Shown here: positions 24,961-33,547 of the stretch, in pieces
Layout of the letters: each line of letters opens with the position of its first letter
How positions within the stretch are numbered: position 1 is the stretch's first letter
NCBI RefSeq assembly: GCF_004138165.1
Contig: NZ_RYFF01000012.1
Location: forward strand, 1 to 64,000
DNA length: 64,000 bases
Reading direction: 5' to 3'
Source: Candidatus Chloroploca sp. Khr17
GTDB taxonomy: Bacteria; Chloroflexota; Chloroflexia; Chloroflexales; Chloroflexaceae
Translations under genes and position numbers: made by a program
The notes under the pieces: model-generated
The model's input: only the letters and a program-made list of their open reading frames with translations
Told to the model about the DNA's origin: nothing
The model's database searches: none

Positions 24961-25935
24961 TCATCGTTTCTTGCCTTCGCGAAGCATGCGGTTGAGCAGT
25001 GACTGTTGCATATCGAGCAGCATGCCACGCGTCGAGTGCAAGATGATGCCGGCGAAGATAAGCAGAACGCCAATCACACAACAGATGACCGTCATCAGCC
25101 CATAGCCGATCGCTAGTTCATGCGTGTCAACATAAATATGGATGATATAAGAACCGAGCACGAACCCTATCAGCAGCACGGCTAGGCCAGCAGTACTAAA
25201 GAAGAGCAATGGGCGACTCTGGCCGACGAGTCGAAGGATGCAGTTGATAACCTGCATGCCGTGGCTTACAGGGTTGCGCTTGGGGGGGTCGGCGTATGTG
25301 ACATTGATGGGCACTTCGACAACCCGTAATTGATGGTCACGCAACAGGAATTGCATCTCAGACTCGATCGCAAACCCCCTCTGCCGGAAAGAGAGCCGCT
25401 CGATCGCTGTGCGCGAAAAAGCCCGAAAGCCGCTCTGGGTATCACTAAGCGAGACGCCAGAGGTCAGGTTCGTGACGACGTTCAGCCCATGCTGGCCGAA
25501 CTGACGATAGACGGGAATGTCGTTTTTGACTTCCAGAAAGCGCGAGCCAACAACCACATCGGCCTGGTCGTTCAAGACTGGGGCCAGCACAACCGGAATA
25601 TCGGTTGCACAATGTTGGCCGTCGCCATCCAGCATAACCAGAGCAGCAGGATCGTGCTGCAAAGCATAGGTAAAGCCCGTATTCACTGCGGTGGTTTTAC
25701 CCTGATTCATCTCATGCTTGACGACGATCGCACCAGCACGGCGTGCAATTTCGGCTGTCTTATCAGTCGAGCCATCATCAACCACGATGACAATGTCAAC
25801 CAGAGGGCGCACCGCAAGCACAATGCTCCCTATGAAACGGGCCTCGTTATACGCAGGAATGAGTGCAATGGTAGAACCGGGCAGCGTGTCATCATCTCGT
25901 GCCGGCTGATGTGACGCGGGTGATACCTGAAGCAT
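24961..25935 (-). CDS. Dolichyl-phosphate mannose synthase-like GT2
   Basis: A 324-residue GT-A transferase probably making a polyprenyl-phosphate sugar. The catalytic domain (about 20-240) shows TIALIPAYNEARFIGSIVLAV, VVDDGSTDKTAEIA, NQGKTTAVNTGF, the metal site VMLDGDGQH, DVVVGSRFLE and DTQSGFRAFSRTAIERL. Two C-terminal helices and the basic tail MLREGKKR anchor it. I chose ATG 25935 for its GGGAGGG site 7 nt upstream; it overlaps the DUF4012 gene by 44 nt. Such synthases feed lipid-linked monosaccharides to GT-C enzymes, which fits the membrane transferases in this region. Confidence 0.88.
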   Translation of the reverse strand: MLQVSPASHQPARDDDTLPGSTIALIPAYNEARFIGSIVLAVRPLVDIVIVVDDGSTDKTAEIARRAGAIVVKHEMNQGKTTAVNTGFTYALQHDPAALVMLDGDGQHCATDIPVVLAPVLNDQADVVVGSRFLEVKNDIPVYRQFGQHGLNVVTNLTSGVSLSDTQSGFRAFSRTAIERLSFRQRGFAIESEMQFLLRDHQLRVVEVPINVTYADPPKRNPVSHGMQVINCILRLVGQSRPLLFFSTAGLAVLLIGFVLGSYIIHIYVDTHELAIGYGLMTVICCVIGVLLIFAGIILHSTRGMLLDMQQSLLNRMLREGKKR

Positions 25936-27934
25936 CAAAACCCTCCCTTGTGCTGATTGATGTAGGTAGTAGGATGTTGGTCTGGTTAGGTAAAAGGTTG
26001 ATCGCCGTAGGAACCTCGAAAGAAAGCTCAATCTGTGCGTCACGATCGATGACGAGATCTAGAACGATCTGACCATCAGTAAAATGGCCAGAAGCTGGGA
26101 TGTGTACAGGACGTGCCTGGTTAGGCAACTTCACCGTGACCGTCAGTGGCACTGGTGAGATACCAGCTTGAGCCTGGACAAGCAGATGGTACGTCCAGGT
26201 CTGCTCAGTCTGACGGAGCACCGTTGAGGGCAATTGATATGTGAGGGTTGTTGTGCGCTCATCCGCCGTCGGGACAACCATCATCGTAGCAAAAAGCGTG
26301 GCCCCACGTGGGCCGATCTCGGTTGTGACCTGGCCTGATTCGGGTCGCCCACCCCACATCCACGCCCCTGGCGAAGGGCTGGTGCTACTCTCCCTCAAGA
26401 GGCTGCCTCCAGGAACAACGACACGCAGATAGTTCCAGTAGCATCCACGGGTCATCGTGGCATAATCACCGGTGAGAAAGGTGACCTGGAACGTGCAAGG
26501 CAGGGCGTCGGCTAGCGTGTGCCGATGTTGGACGTGCAGGGTTGCCGTCGGCTGGTCGAGTTGTCGTAAGTCAACCGTATAACTGGCCGAGCGTTGGATA
26601 TGGACATTCGCTTTGTTGTAGCCCAGGTTGGCGTCCACCAACATCAGAAAATCGGCGTTGCCTGGTCGGACAGCCCCGTCCCAGTGATAACGGGCAAGCA
26701 GCGCGGCCCCAGTGGGATCAATCAGGCTGATCTGCAGATCACGTCGGCGCAGTGCCTCGTGCAGCCCTGGCCCGAGTTGTTCCAGGGCCGCCTGGTCAAG
26801 CTCTACGAGGCTCGCTTGCAAGGCCCGCGCCAGTTCTTGCAACGCTTTGCCCTTCTGCTCGGCCCAGGCTGCATTGAGCGCCTGCCCAGGATCCCACGAA
26901 GCACGCAAATAATCGAGTGCGCCTTCAGCATCAAAGGCTTCCGTCTCTTCGGGCAGCACGATGGGGCCAGAGGCGTCGATCAGCAGACGGATCAGCGAGG
27001 GTGTAACGGCCAACACGCCATCGGGCGCTTCATTGCCAGCCAGGGTAAAAAGCCGGGCTGCCTGTGCGGCTGACGAAGGAAAATCGGGCGACCAGTTGCT
27101 GTCACGCAGAACCCAGGGTCCCAGGCCCATATAGCGCGTCAATGGCATAGGGGCCGGGGGATAAACAAGCGCTTCGAAGTCGTCAAAGACGGTTACATCA
27201 TCAATGACCAACGCCTCAAGCCGCCCCTCTGCAAGCGTCACGACCGCAATGCCCGTGATAAAGCCACCCGTTGGCCGTAGTTCATCGGGATTCTGGATCA
27301 AGACCAGATAACGACGTGCCTCGGTTGCTCCCAGCAGCTCAGGCAAGCGCAACGTCGCCTCGACGACATCCTGCGCAGGCAGCAGCCACGGCTCAAGACG
27401 GGCAAGAGGTTCGGCCAGTTCAACCACAAGCGTCTCGGTCGCGATCGCATCATAGTGTCGTTGGGCACGCCCAAGCGCCTCACGTGCGTCAAGCAACCGC
27501 GCCTGCTCAGCCAGAAGCTGTTGCACCAGCGCCTCGCCCAGAGCACCCGCTTCGGCCTGTCTGGTCAAGAGGGGGCTTGCTACGGTAAGCAGTTCATCGC
27601 CAGCCAGACTCAGATCGGCAGCCAGATCCAACAGCAGAGGGGCAGCAGCAAGCGACGGGCCTATCTGTGGCACCCAGTCCAACTGCTCGACCAGCGGTAA
27701 CACTGGCCTCAGCTCCTGCTGCAAAGCGGCGACATTGCCGCGTGTCTTGCGCACGGTCTGATGGAACGCAGGCAAAGCCGTCATCTCAGGTATCCCCATA
27801 GTTACGATGGTTTGCATATCAGTGTGCAGTGCGCGTACCAGATCGTTCACTAGCCACAATTTGATACCGAGCCAGACAAATCCGATCAGCAAAAGGACAA
27901 TAAAAAGATATCTTTTGAGATGCCATTGGCGCAT
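25892..27934 (-). CDS. DUF4012 family exported protein
   Basis: A 680-residue protein with one N-terminal helix (about 8-30) and a very large exported part. A helical region (about 60-200) precedes the family signature YLVLIQNPDELRPTGGFITGIAVV. Further on is a beta-rich C-terminal half with LGYNKANVHIQRSASYTVDL and repeated beta strands to the end. DUF4012 is common in Actinobacteria and Chloroflexota, frequently next to polysaccharide genes and related in pattern to LytR-CpsA-Psr-type ligation loci, but its activity is not established. The start at 27934 is the ATG nearest the transmembrane helix; no good ribosome site is seen. It is coupled to the downstream GT2. Confidence 0.8.
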   Translation of the reverse strand: MRQWHLKRYLFIVLLLIGFVWLGIKLWLVNDLVRALHTDMQTIVTMGIPEMTALPAFHQTVRKTRGNVAALQQELRPVLPLVEQLDWVPQIGPSLAAAPLLLDLAADLSLAGDELLTVASPLLTRQAEAGALGEALVQQLLAEQARLLDAREALGRAQRHYDAIATETLVVELAEPLARLEPWLLPAQDVVEATLRLPELLGATEARRYLVLIQNPDELRPTGGFITGIAVVTLAEGRLEALVIDDVTVFDDFEALVYPPAPMPLTRYMGLGPWVLRDSNWSPDFPSSAAQAARLFTLAGNEAPDGVLAVTPSLIRLLIDASGPIVLPEETEAFDAEGALDYLRASWDPGQALNAAWAEQKGKALQELARALQASLVELDQAALEQLGPGLHEALRRRDLQISLIDPTGAALLARYHWDGAVRPGNADFLMLVDANLGYNKANVHIQRSASYTVDLRQLDQPTATLHVQHRHTLADALPCTFQVTFLTGDYATMTRGCYWNYLRVVVPGGSLLRESSTSPSPGAWMWGGRPESGQVTTEIGPRGATLFATMMVVPTADERTTTLTYQLPSTVLRQTEQTWTYHLLVQAQAGISPVPLTVTVKLPNQARPVHIPASGHFTDGQIVLDLVIDRDAQIELSFEVPTAINLLPNQTNILLPTSISTREGFDASGITRVTSAGTR

Positions 27935-28139
27935 AGATATACCATTAACAACACAGAGCATGGGAAAGTGCGACATTGCACAGATCAACCGAAGGAGCTC
28001 ACGAGGTTAGCACATGCGCTACGGGGCAAATCAGGGGCAGAGCCAGACCATACGGGGGGTGGCACGCAAACAACAGCAGCAGTATGACCCAAAGGCTTGA
28101 GCAGGCACTGGGCACGCTCCGCCATTTCGACATAGCATA

Positions 28140-28345
28140 AGTGCTGTGCAAAGACGATAAATGCAAGTTACTCTATCAAATTTAAAAAATTAAAAAACTA
28201 GTAAAATTTTTCCGTTTTCGATAGTTTTTTGATATTTAATCAGGTTTACAATAATGATTAAGACTATCGACAGTTATTGTTATATCAAAAAGATTCTATC
28301 TTGTCAAATTTAAAAAGGATTCTATTAAGTAGCGTTTTCTTCATT
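28140..28345. other. AT-rich intergenic island
   Basis: The gap 27935-28659 has no convincing gene. Its middle is strikingly AT-rich for this genome, with A-tracts and two related copies of tcaaatttaaaaa at about 28177 and 28304. It separates the divergent DUF4012 and ABC-F genes. It may be curved regulatory DNA or a foreign fragment. Confidence 0.7.
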
Positions 28346-28529
28346 TAAACAGCACCCATGCAAGACTCAGTAACATACGAATAGGCGCTTGTTTAGGCAC
28401 TTGTTGCGCTCACTTGCCATGCGTCGTGATAAGCCTATCCCTGGCAATTTCTGCCCTATCTATACTCTTGTGTACCAATTTGCCCCTGATGACTCTTGCG
28501 CTTCTGGCAATTGTTGCGCGATCACAACT

Positions 28530-28573
28530 CTTGCTACGCGAGGGATCTCCACCCCCTCGCGCAGCAAGTGGGT
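28530..28573 (+). promoter_or_regulatory. 15-bp hairpin upstream of ABC-F gene
   Basis: cttgctacgcgaggg and ccctcgcgcagcaag pair with one mismatch around a 10-14 nt loop, about 90 nt before the ABC-F start and upstream of its -10 box. It lies upstream of the predicted transcript start, so it could be an operator or the end of another transcript rather than a leader structure. Confidence 0.5.
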
Positions 28574-28636
28574 GGCAAGCATCCATTGCTTCAATGCGCT
28601 GTGATGGAGCCTTGCCCAGCCAGTCGCTCGATCAGG

Positions 28637-28642
28637 TATAAT
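28637..28642 (+). promoter_or_regulatory. -10 box TATAAT for ABC-F gene
   Basis: Perfect TATAAT 18 nt before the ATG at 28660. The best -35 candidate, TTGCCC at 28612-28617, has a long 19-nt spacer. Initiation near 28649 would leave a leader of only about 11 nt. Confidence 0.55.
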
Positions 28643-28659
28643 GTCCCCCAGGACACACC

Positions 28660-30600
28660 ATGACCATTCTCTCTGTCGAAGCCATCAGCAAACAATTTGG
28701 CCCTCGTCCCCTCTTTACCGAGGTGTCGTTTGGCATGCTCAAGGGCGAGCGCCTTGGGGTGATCGGGGTCAATGGCAGCGGCAAGACGACGCTGCTGCGC
28801 GTGATTGCTGGCGTCGAGCCGCCCGATAGCGGGCGTGTCGTGACGGCCAATGGCATGACGCTTGCCTATCTTCCCCAGGCGCCCCTCTTTGCGCCAGGGG
28901 CCACCGTGCTCGAGGCGGTCTTTGCCAGCCCTGCACCGACGATCCAGCTCCTCCGCACCTACGAGCAGGTGGCGACGGCGCTCGCTCACCAACCCGCTAA
29001 CGCCGCGCTCATCGCGCAACTCGGTCAGTTGACACCCCAGATGGATGCGCTCGGGGCGTGGGAGGCCGAAACTGCGGCGCGGAGCATTCTTGATGAACTG
29101 GGCCTCGCCGAGGTGATCAATGTGCCCGTCGACGCGCTCTCGGGGGGGCAGCGCAAGCGCGTCGCGATGGCCCGCGCCCTTGTCGATCGGCCTGACCTGC
29201 TGATCCTCGATGAGCCAACCAACCACATTGATACCGATACCGTCGCCTGGCTCGAAGACTACCTCGCCCGCATCCCGACGGCACTGCTGCTCGTCACGCA
29301 CGACCGCTATTTCCTCGATCGCCTGGTGAGCCGCATGCTCGAACTCGATCGCGGTCGCGCAACGGTCTATCAGGGCAACTACGGTCGCTTCCTCGAGCAA
29401 AAAGCCGAACGGCTCCAGCAAGAGGTTGCCGCCACTGATGCCCGCAAAAACCTGTTGCGCAAAGAGCTCGCCTGGCTCCGGCGGGGGGCGCAGGGCCGCA
29501 CGACCAAGCAAAAGGCCCACGTCGAACGGGTACAGGATTTGATGACACAACGCCCCGAGGCCACCCAGGGCCAGGTTGCCATCGATCTCGCCCAGGGCCG
29601 GCGGCTCGGCAAGCGGGTCGTCGAAATCAAGAACCTGACCTATGCCTACGAGGGCCAGCCCCTAATCAACCAGCTCAACCTCGAAATCCGTCCCGGCGAC
29701 CGACTCGCCATCATCGGGCGCAACGGCAGCGGCAAAACCACGCTGCTCAAGCTCATCATCGGGCGTCTCACCCCCGACGCCGGCGAAATCATCACTGGGG
29801 CTACGGTGCATCACGCCTACTACGACCAGGAAACCGAGGGCCTGAACCTGGATCAGCGCGTGGTTGACTACATCCGCGACGCCGCCGAACTGATCCGCGG
29901 GCGCGAAGGATCCCTGGTCGCGGCGACCCAGATGCTCGAGCGCTTCCTCTTCAGCCCCGAGCAGCAATGGGCGCTGATCAGCACCCTCTCGGGCGGTGAA
30001 CGGCGGCGGCTCTACCTGCTCCGCCAACTGATCGAAGCCCCCAACCTGCTGCTGCTCGACGAACCAACCAACGACCTCGACCTGCAAACCCTCACCGTAC
30101 TCGAAGACTACCTCGACGAATTCCAGGGCGCCGTCGTCGTCGTCAGCCACGACCGCTACTTCCTCGACCGCATCGCCCAGCGCACCATCGCCTTCGAAGC
30201 CAACGGCAAACTCCGCGAATACCCCGGTGGCTACACCCTCTACCGCCAATACCGGCAAGCCCACGACGAAGCAAAGAAGCAGGAAAAGAGCGCTGCGCGC
30301 GAGCCCATGCGCCCACGGGCCGGCATGCAGGCCGGCTCAACGGCTAGCGACACTCCGCCCAACCCCACAGCGCGTTCAACCCCGGCCACGCGGCTCAACT
30401 ACAAAGAACGGCGCGAACTCGAACACCTCGAAGCAACCATCCCGCAACACGAAGCCGAACGCGACCAGATCATCGCTGAACTCGCCACCACCGGTGCCGA
30501 CTACACCCGCGCCGCTGACCTCGCCACCCGCATGGCCGAACTCGAAGCAGCCATCGAAACCGCCTACACCCGCTGGGCCGAACTCTCCGAACGAGCTTGA
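28660..30600 (+). CDS. uup: ABC-F ATPase, Uup type
   Basis: A soluble, ribosome-associated ABC-F protein of 646 residues with two ATPase domains and no membrane part. Domain 1 has GVNGSGKTT (36-44), LSGGQRKRVAMARAL and LLILDEPTNHID. Domain 2 has GRNGSGKTTLL, LSGGERRRLYLL and LLLLDEPTNDLD. An inter-domain linker with RRGAQGRTTKQKAHVER is characteristic of the family. A C-terminal coiled coil follows a low-complexity linker (TRLNYKERRELEHLEATIPQHEAERDQI), the Uup hallmark; the length agrees with E. coli Uup (about 635). The family acts on stalled ribosomes or DNA branch structures. It converges on the next gene with only 4 nt between stops. Confidence 0.88.
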   Translation: MTILSVEAISKQFGPRPLFTEVSFGMLKGERLGVIGVNGSGKTTLLRVIAGVEPPDSGRVVTANGMTLAYLPQAPLFAPGATVLEAVFASPAPTIQLLRTYEQVATALAHQPANAALIAQLGQLTPQMDALGAWEAETAARSILDELGLAEVINVPVDALSGGQRKRVAMARALVDRPDLLILDEPTNHIDTDTVAWLEDYLARIPTALLLVTHDRYFLDRLVSRMLELDRGRATVYQGNYGRFLEQKAERLQQEVAATDARKNLLRKELAWLRRGAQGRTTKQKAHVERVQDLMTQRPEATQGQVAIDLAQGRRLGKRVVEIKNLTYAYEGQPLINQLNLEIRPGDRLAIIGRNGSGKTTLLKLIIGRLTPDAGEIITGATVHHAYYDQETEGLNLDQRVVDYIRDAAELIRGREGSLVAATQMLERFLFSPEQQWALISTLSGGERRRLYLLRQLIEAPNLLLLDEPTNDLDLQTLTVLEDYLDEFQGAVVVVSHDRYFLDRIAQRTIAFEANGKLREYPGGYTLYRQYRQAHDEAKKQEKSAAREPMRPRAGMQAGSTASDTPPNPTARSTPATRLNYKERRELEHLEATIPQHEAERDQIIAELATTGADYTRAADLATRMAELEAAIETAYTRWAELSERA

Positions 30601-30604
30601 CAAA

Positions 30605-31012
30605 CTACTCAACCGCGACAACCAAAAAAACCGCCCGGTATTCATCGTCGCCGAGCCTGACGACCACGATCATTTCCCAATCGCCCTCCATCGTATAGGC
30701 GCTGTAGGCGACATAACGCCCATCGCCCTCTGGCTCGGCGATCGGTCGGTTGATCCCCATCGGCATCGCGGGCATCTTCATATCAAGATAGATATCGGCC
30801 CCGTCACGCGGCTGACCGGTCTCATCCGTCAACGTGATCACAAATTGCTGGCTTGTATTGATGCGCGGCACCGCCACACCCTCGAAGGCAATCGTCAGAT
30901 CACCAATCGTCTGTTGTTGCCGCGTCAGTTCCTCTTCCGGCGCGGGCGGCGGTGCCCCGCACGCCGCGAAGAACAAAGCGCAGACGCATATCAAGAAGAA
31001 CCTATGCCACAT
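30605..31012 (-). CDS. YtkA-like domain lipoprotein
   Basis: A 135-residue exported lipoprotein. The signal MWHRFFLICVCALFFAACG ends in a lipobox. The rest is one Ig-like beta sandwich (TIAFEGVAVPRINTSQQFVITLTDETGQPRDGADIYLDMKMPAMPMG, ending WEMIVVVRLGDDEYRAVFLVVAVE) that matches the YtkA/FixH-type fold. The Met-rich MKMPAMPMG segment is typical of copper-linked members, which suggests metal or cytochrome-oxidase related work, but no partner gene lies nearby. The start at 31012 is chosen for the signal peptide; 63 upstream codons run through repeat DNA. Confidence 0.75.
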   Translation of the reverse strand: MWHRFFLICVCALFFAACGAPPPAPEEELTRQQQTIGDLTIAFEGVAVPRINTSQQFVITLTDETGQPRDGADIYLDMKMPAMPMGINRPIAEPEGDGRYVAYSAYTMEGDWEMIVVVRLGDDEYRAVFLVVAVE

Positions 31013-31205
31013 TACCTCGTCCTGATGCGCTGGATCCAAGCTACCATCGCACATCTGCAAGCTGCCATCACCCTCTACATAGTCCCGACTTATTAGTCTG
31101 TAACGTACGTTTTCCGACCTTCCGCCCCCTCCCAACCTCCCCAGCGGGGGGAGGGCTAGGGAGGGGGGAAAGAGGGGGAAATTCACTTCATAGTGTGTCA
31201 CTTAA

Positions 31206-31318
31206 GTGTTCTGGGGTCGTTCGCCGGCCACGAATGGGGCCACGAATACCGCACCGCAACGCCCATATTCGTTTATTCGTGATCAGCATTCGTGGTCGGC
31301 AGCGCTACCGGGAAACTT
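31206..31318. mobile_element. MITE-like palindromic repeat, copy A
   Basis: Arms 31223-31249 and 31274-31300 pair at 22 of 27 positions, built on GCCGACCACGAAT and CACGAATA. Outer ends read ttctggggtcg and gctaccgggaaactt. The same element, in the other orientation, occurs at 32490-32615 and 35056-35180. The rest of the gap 31013-31469 holds a G-rich palindrome (31128-31165), a GACCTGTGAGGTC palindrome near 31415 and a heptamer array. Confidence 0.8.
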
Positions 31319-31439
31319 ACGTTACACACTACTTATGGTTTTCAAGCAATTAATCTGCTCGACCTGGTGTGAAAGGCCACCCTCCCCCGCTGGGCAGGCG
31401 CACCGAAACGAAAGACCTGTGAGGTCTCTACAGCACCCC

Positions 31440-31465
31440 GAAATCTGAAATCTGAAATCTGAAAT
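31440..31465. repeat. Heptamer array GAAATCT, about 3.7 copies
   Basis: gaaatct repeated three times plus gaaat. It ends 4 nt from the stop codon of the minus-strand gene at 31470-32111, so like the arrays at 187 and 54724 it marks the 3' end of a gene. Confidence 0.9.
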
Positions 31466-31469
31466 GGCA

Positions 31470-32111
31470 TTATACCAGGCCAGCATCAATGCCACCTACC
31501 AACACGGGGATCGCGGCAATCTGCACCAGATGGAAAATGCCATTGTTATCAAACGGGAGACCGGCGATCTGCGTATGCAGGCGCGACGACTGGATCGCAG
31601 CCGCAATTAGCGAAAGCAGAATCCCCGCTGCCGTCAACTGCGCCCCGCGCATCCGCCCACCCTGCGCCAGGCGCACATAGATCGTCAAGGCATAGAGCAA
31701 CGCCGCTGCCTCGTAGACAATGAAGACAATGAACCCGCGGGCGAGTCGGCGGGTCACGGTATCAAAGCCAAACGCGCCAAGCAAGAGCCAAGGCAAGACC
31801 CGCCGCCCGGCCCGCTCACCAAAGCCATCAGCCGTCGCCGCCGACGCAAAACAGCCGACCATCAAGCCAAAGCTGATCGCCAGCAACCGCCAGAGTAGAT
31901 CGTGCGCACGCTGACCAAGCTTCAGCCCATGGGCAGCCGCCCCAAGCCCCCCAGCCGCCGCCAGCGCAGTAAAGGCCCCGCCCCACACATAGGCGCGCCA
32001 GGTACGATGGCGCATCAAATAGGCCGCCGACCCCAGCGCCAGCGCCGCAATCACCACATCCGTCCCGGCGGTCGTTTGCTCAGTTGGGCTCTCAATAAAT
32101 TCAAGTGACAT
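31470..32111 (-). CDS. DUF6962-like membrane protein
   Basis: A 213-residue integral membrane protein with seven hydrophobic segments and small charged loops (RHRTWRAYVWGG, ADGFGERAGRRVLP). The His in AAAHGLKLG and HLVQIAAIP could sit inside the membrane. The pattern agrees with the DUF6962 family, for which I know no function; confidence in the family name is moderate. Its ATG shares a base with the stop of the DUF507 gene (TAATG), so the two are co-translated. Confidence 0.6.
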   Translation of the reverse strand: MSLEFIESPTEQTTAGTDVVIAALALGSAAYLMRHRTWRAYVWGGAFTALAAAGGLGAAAHGLKLGQRAHDLLWRLLAISFGLMVGCFASAATADGFGERAGRRVLPWLLLGAFGFDTVTRRLARGFIVFIVYEAAALLYALTIYVRLAQGGRMRGAQLTAAGILLSLIAAAIQSSRLHTQIAGLPFDNNGIFHLVQIAAIPVLVGGIDAGLV

Positions 32112-32392
32112 TACAACACCAGGCGACGTTCATTAATCAACTTATGGCGGAGCTTACGATAAAGATCGTCGTAGCTCAAGCGCCCCATCGTAATCTCGTA
32201 CTTATAGGCTTGCAGCAAACCATGAATCTCGGCATCAAGCCGCTCTTCGACCTGCAATTCATCAGTGACGATCTGCTTGATCGCAATGCGCAACTCACTA
32301 TCGCCCGCCTGAAAGAGCACCCCCTCAACATCGGCCAGCGCATCAACCAGATCGGCTGAAAGTTGTTCGATCTTTTCAGGTGAAAGTTTCAT
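32111..32392 (-). CDS. DUF507 family protein
   Basis: A small, highly charged, all-helical protein of 93 residues. It begins MKLSPEKIEQLSADLVDALADVEGV and ends with the LSYDDLYRKLRHKLINERRLVL tail, both typical of DUF507, found in Aquificae, Chloroflexota, delta-proteobacteria and related groups. Function is unknown. It is the first gene of a two-gene unit with the membrane protein. The ORF is complete; an AGGAGA lies about 10 nt before the start (aggagaacaatg). Confidence 0.8.
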   Translation of the reverse strand: MKLSPEKIEQLSADLVDALADVEGVLFQAGDSELRIAIKQIVTDELQVEERLDAEIHGLLQAYKYEITMGRLSYDDLYRKLRHKLINERRLVL

Positions 32393-32489
32393 TGTTCTCC
32401 TAGTCTAAATTGGTCTGTCAACGAAGTTTCCCGATCTGTTGTCACCCTGAGTGCAGCGAAGGGTCTCAGGCGTGTCCACGACAGGAACT

Positions 32490-32615
32490 ACATTTCCCGG
32501 TCGCGCCGCCGACCACGAAGAACCCTCACGAAGAAACGAAGACAGGCTTTATGACGCAATTATTCGTTCATTCGTGGCCCCAATTCGTGGACGGCTGACG
32601 ACACCAGAAAACTTT
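32490..32615. mobile_element. MITE-like palindromic repeat, copy B
   Basis: Arms 32508-32540 and 32563-32595 share the GCCGACCACGAA and TTCGTGG blocks with copies A and C. A separate fragment of the left end (gtctgtcaacgaagtttcccg, 32414-32434) stands upstream, split from it by a second repeat containing gtcaccctgagtgcagcga. The gap 32393-32627 contains nothing else recognisable. The element ends about a dozen bases beyond the aldolase stop codon. Confidence 0.75.
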
Positions 32616-32627
32616 TGTTACAGATTA

Positions 32628-33287
32628 CTAATTTTGCATGCGAAGCGCCGCCCGCAAATGATACAGTTCAGCAATACGTTCATGGGGCATTGGCTCAAGA
32701 GGGCCAAGCAGATGGGCGGCATGCAGAATACGGGCGCAATGCTCGATCTGCTCCATCTGAAAATAGGCCGCTGTCGGCGTGCGCGCCAGCGTCAAAGCAC
32801 CGTGGCGAGCCAGCAACATCGCGTCGTGGTCAGCAACCAGGTGATCAATCGCGTCGCCCATCTCGACGGTACCAGTACGTGCATAGGGTGCCGTCGGAAT
32901 CGGCCCGAGCGCCAGCATCGCCTCGGGCAGCACCGGTTCACTCATCGTGATCCCGACGAGGGTCAAGGCCACCGCCATCGGCGGATGCGCATGCACACAC
33001 GCCTGCACATCAGGGCGACGCCGATAGACGTGCAGATGCAAATGCTGCTCGGTCGACTGCCGACGACCCGGCGCAGCCCGCAACAACTCGCCCTCAAGGC
33101 TGATCACCACCAGATCCTCGGGGGTCAACTCACCCTTGCACAGACCAGCAGGCGTCATCAGGATCGAGCCATCGTGCAGACGCGCCGAAATATTGCCATC
33201 GCCAGCCACAATAAGCCCACGCTCATAGAGCCGACGCCCAACCGTCACGATCTCTTCACGCAACAACGCTTCAAACTGAGCAGCCAT
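32628..33287 (-). CDS. Class II aldolase/adducin family protein
   Basis: A zinc-dependent aldolase or epimerase-type enzyme of 219 residues. Family features are AGDGNISARL (phosphate-binding loop), STEQHLHLHVY with Glu80 at the catalytic position, CVHAHPP with His99 and His101 as zinc ligands, and LLARHGALT with the third His. The closest functional types are L-fuculose-1-phosphate aldolase and L-ribulose-5-phosphate 4-epimerase; substrate cannot be decided, and no sugar kinase or isomerase is adjacent. The stop TAG is followed at once by repeat DNA. Confidence 0.87.
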   Translation of the reverse strand: MAAQFEALLREEIVTVGRRLYERGLIVAGDGNISARLHDGSILMTPAGLCKGELTPEDLVVISLEGELLRAAPGRRQSTEQHLHLHVYRRRPDVQACVHAHPPMAVALTLVGITMSEPVLPEAMLALGPIPTAPYARTGTVEMGDAIDHLVADHDAMLLARHGALTLARTPTAAYFQMEQIEHCARILHAAHLLGPLEPMPHERIAELYHLRAALRMQN

Positions 33288-33300
33288 GCATCTCTTCTTT

Positions 33301-33547
33301 CTCTCCTAGCCCCAATACCTTGCAAATAAGGCGGCTATTTTGACGCAAAGGCGCAAAGGTTTTTGCGTAGGTGAGCTTAACCCTTCGCGTCTTCGCGTGA
33401 GCTTATTTGAAAAGTATTGCTCCTAGCCCCCATCCCTTGCAAATAAGATTGCCCCGTATTGACGCAAAGACGCAAAGGCGCAAAGCTATGTATAAAGATC
33501 CAAACCAACCCTTGCGCCCCCGCGCCTTTGCGTCAAAATAAATACCC
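33301..33547. repeat. Intergenic cluster of GACGCAAAGGCGCAAAG repeats
   Basis: No gene here. Two related units start with cctagcccc...ccttgcaaataag (33305 and 33423) and continue into gacgcaaaggcgcaaag (33342-33358 and 33461-33485). An inverted partner, gcgcctttgcgtc, lies at 33522-33534. The inverted pair could form a hairpin beyond the next gene's stop. Confidence 0.7.

Noticed and set aside
28591-29550. 319-residue minus-strand frame over the ABC-F gene
   Set aside because: Shadow of the Walker and signature motifs of the real gene.
33342-33534. Possible CRISPR from GACGCAAAGGCGCAAAG repeats
   Set aside because: Units are degenerate, irregularly spaced and in both orientations; they are intergenic repeats.
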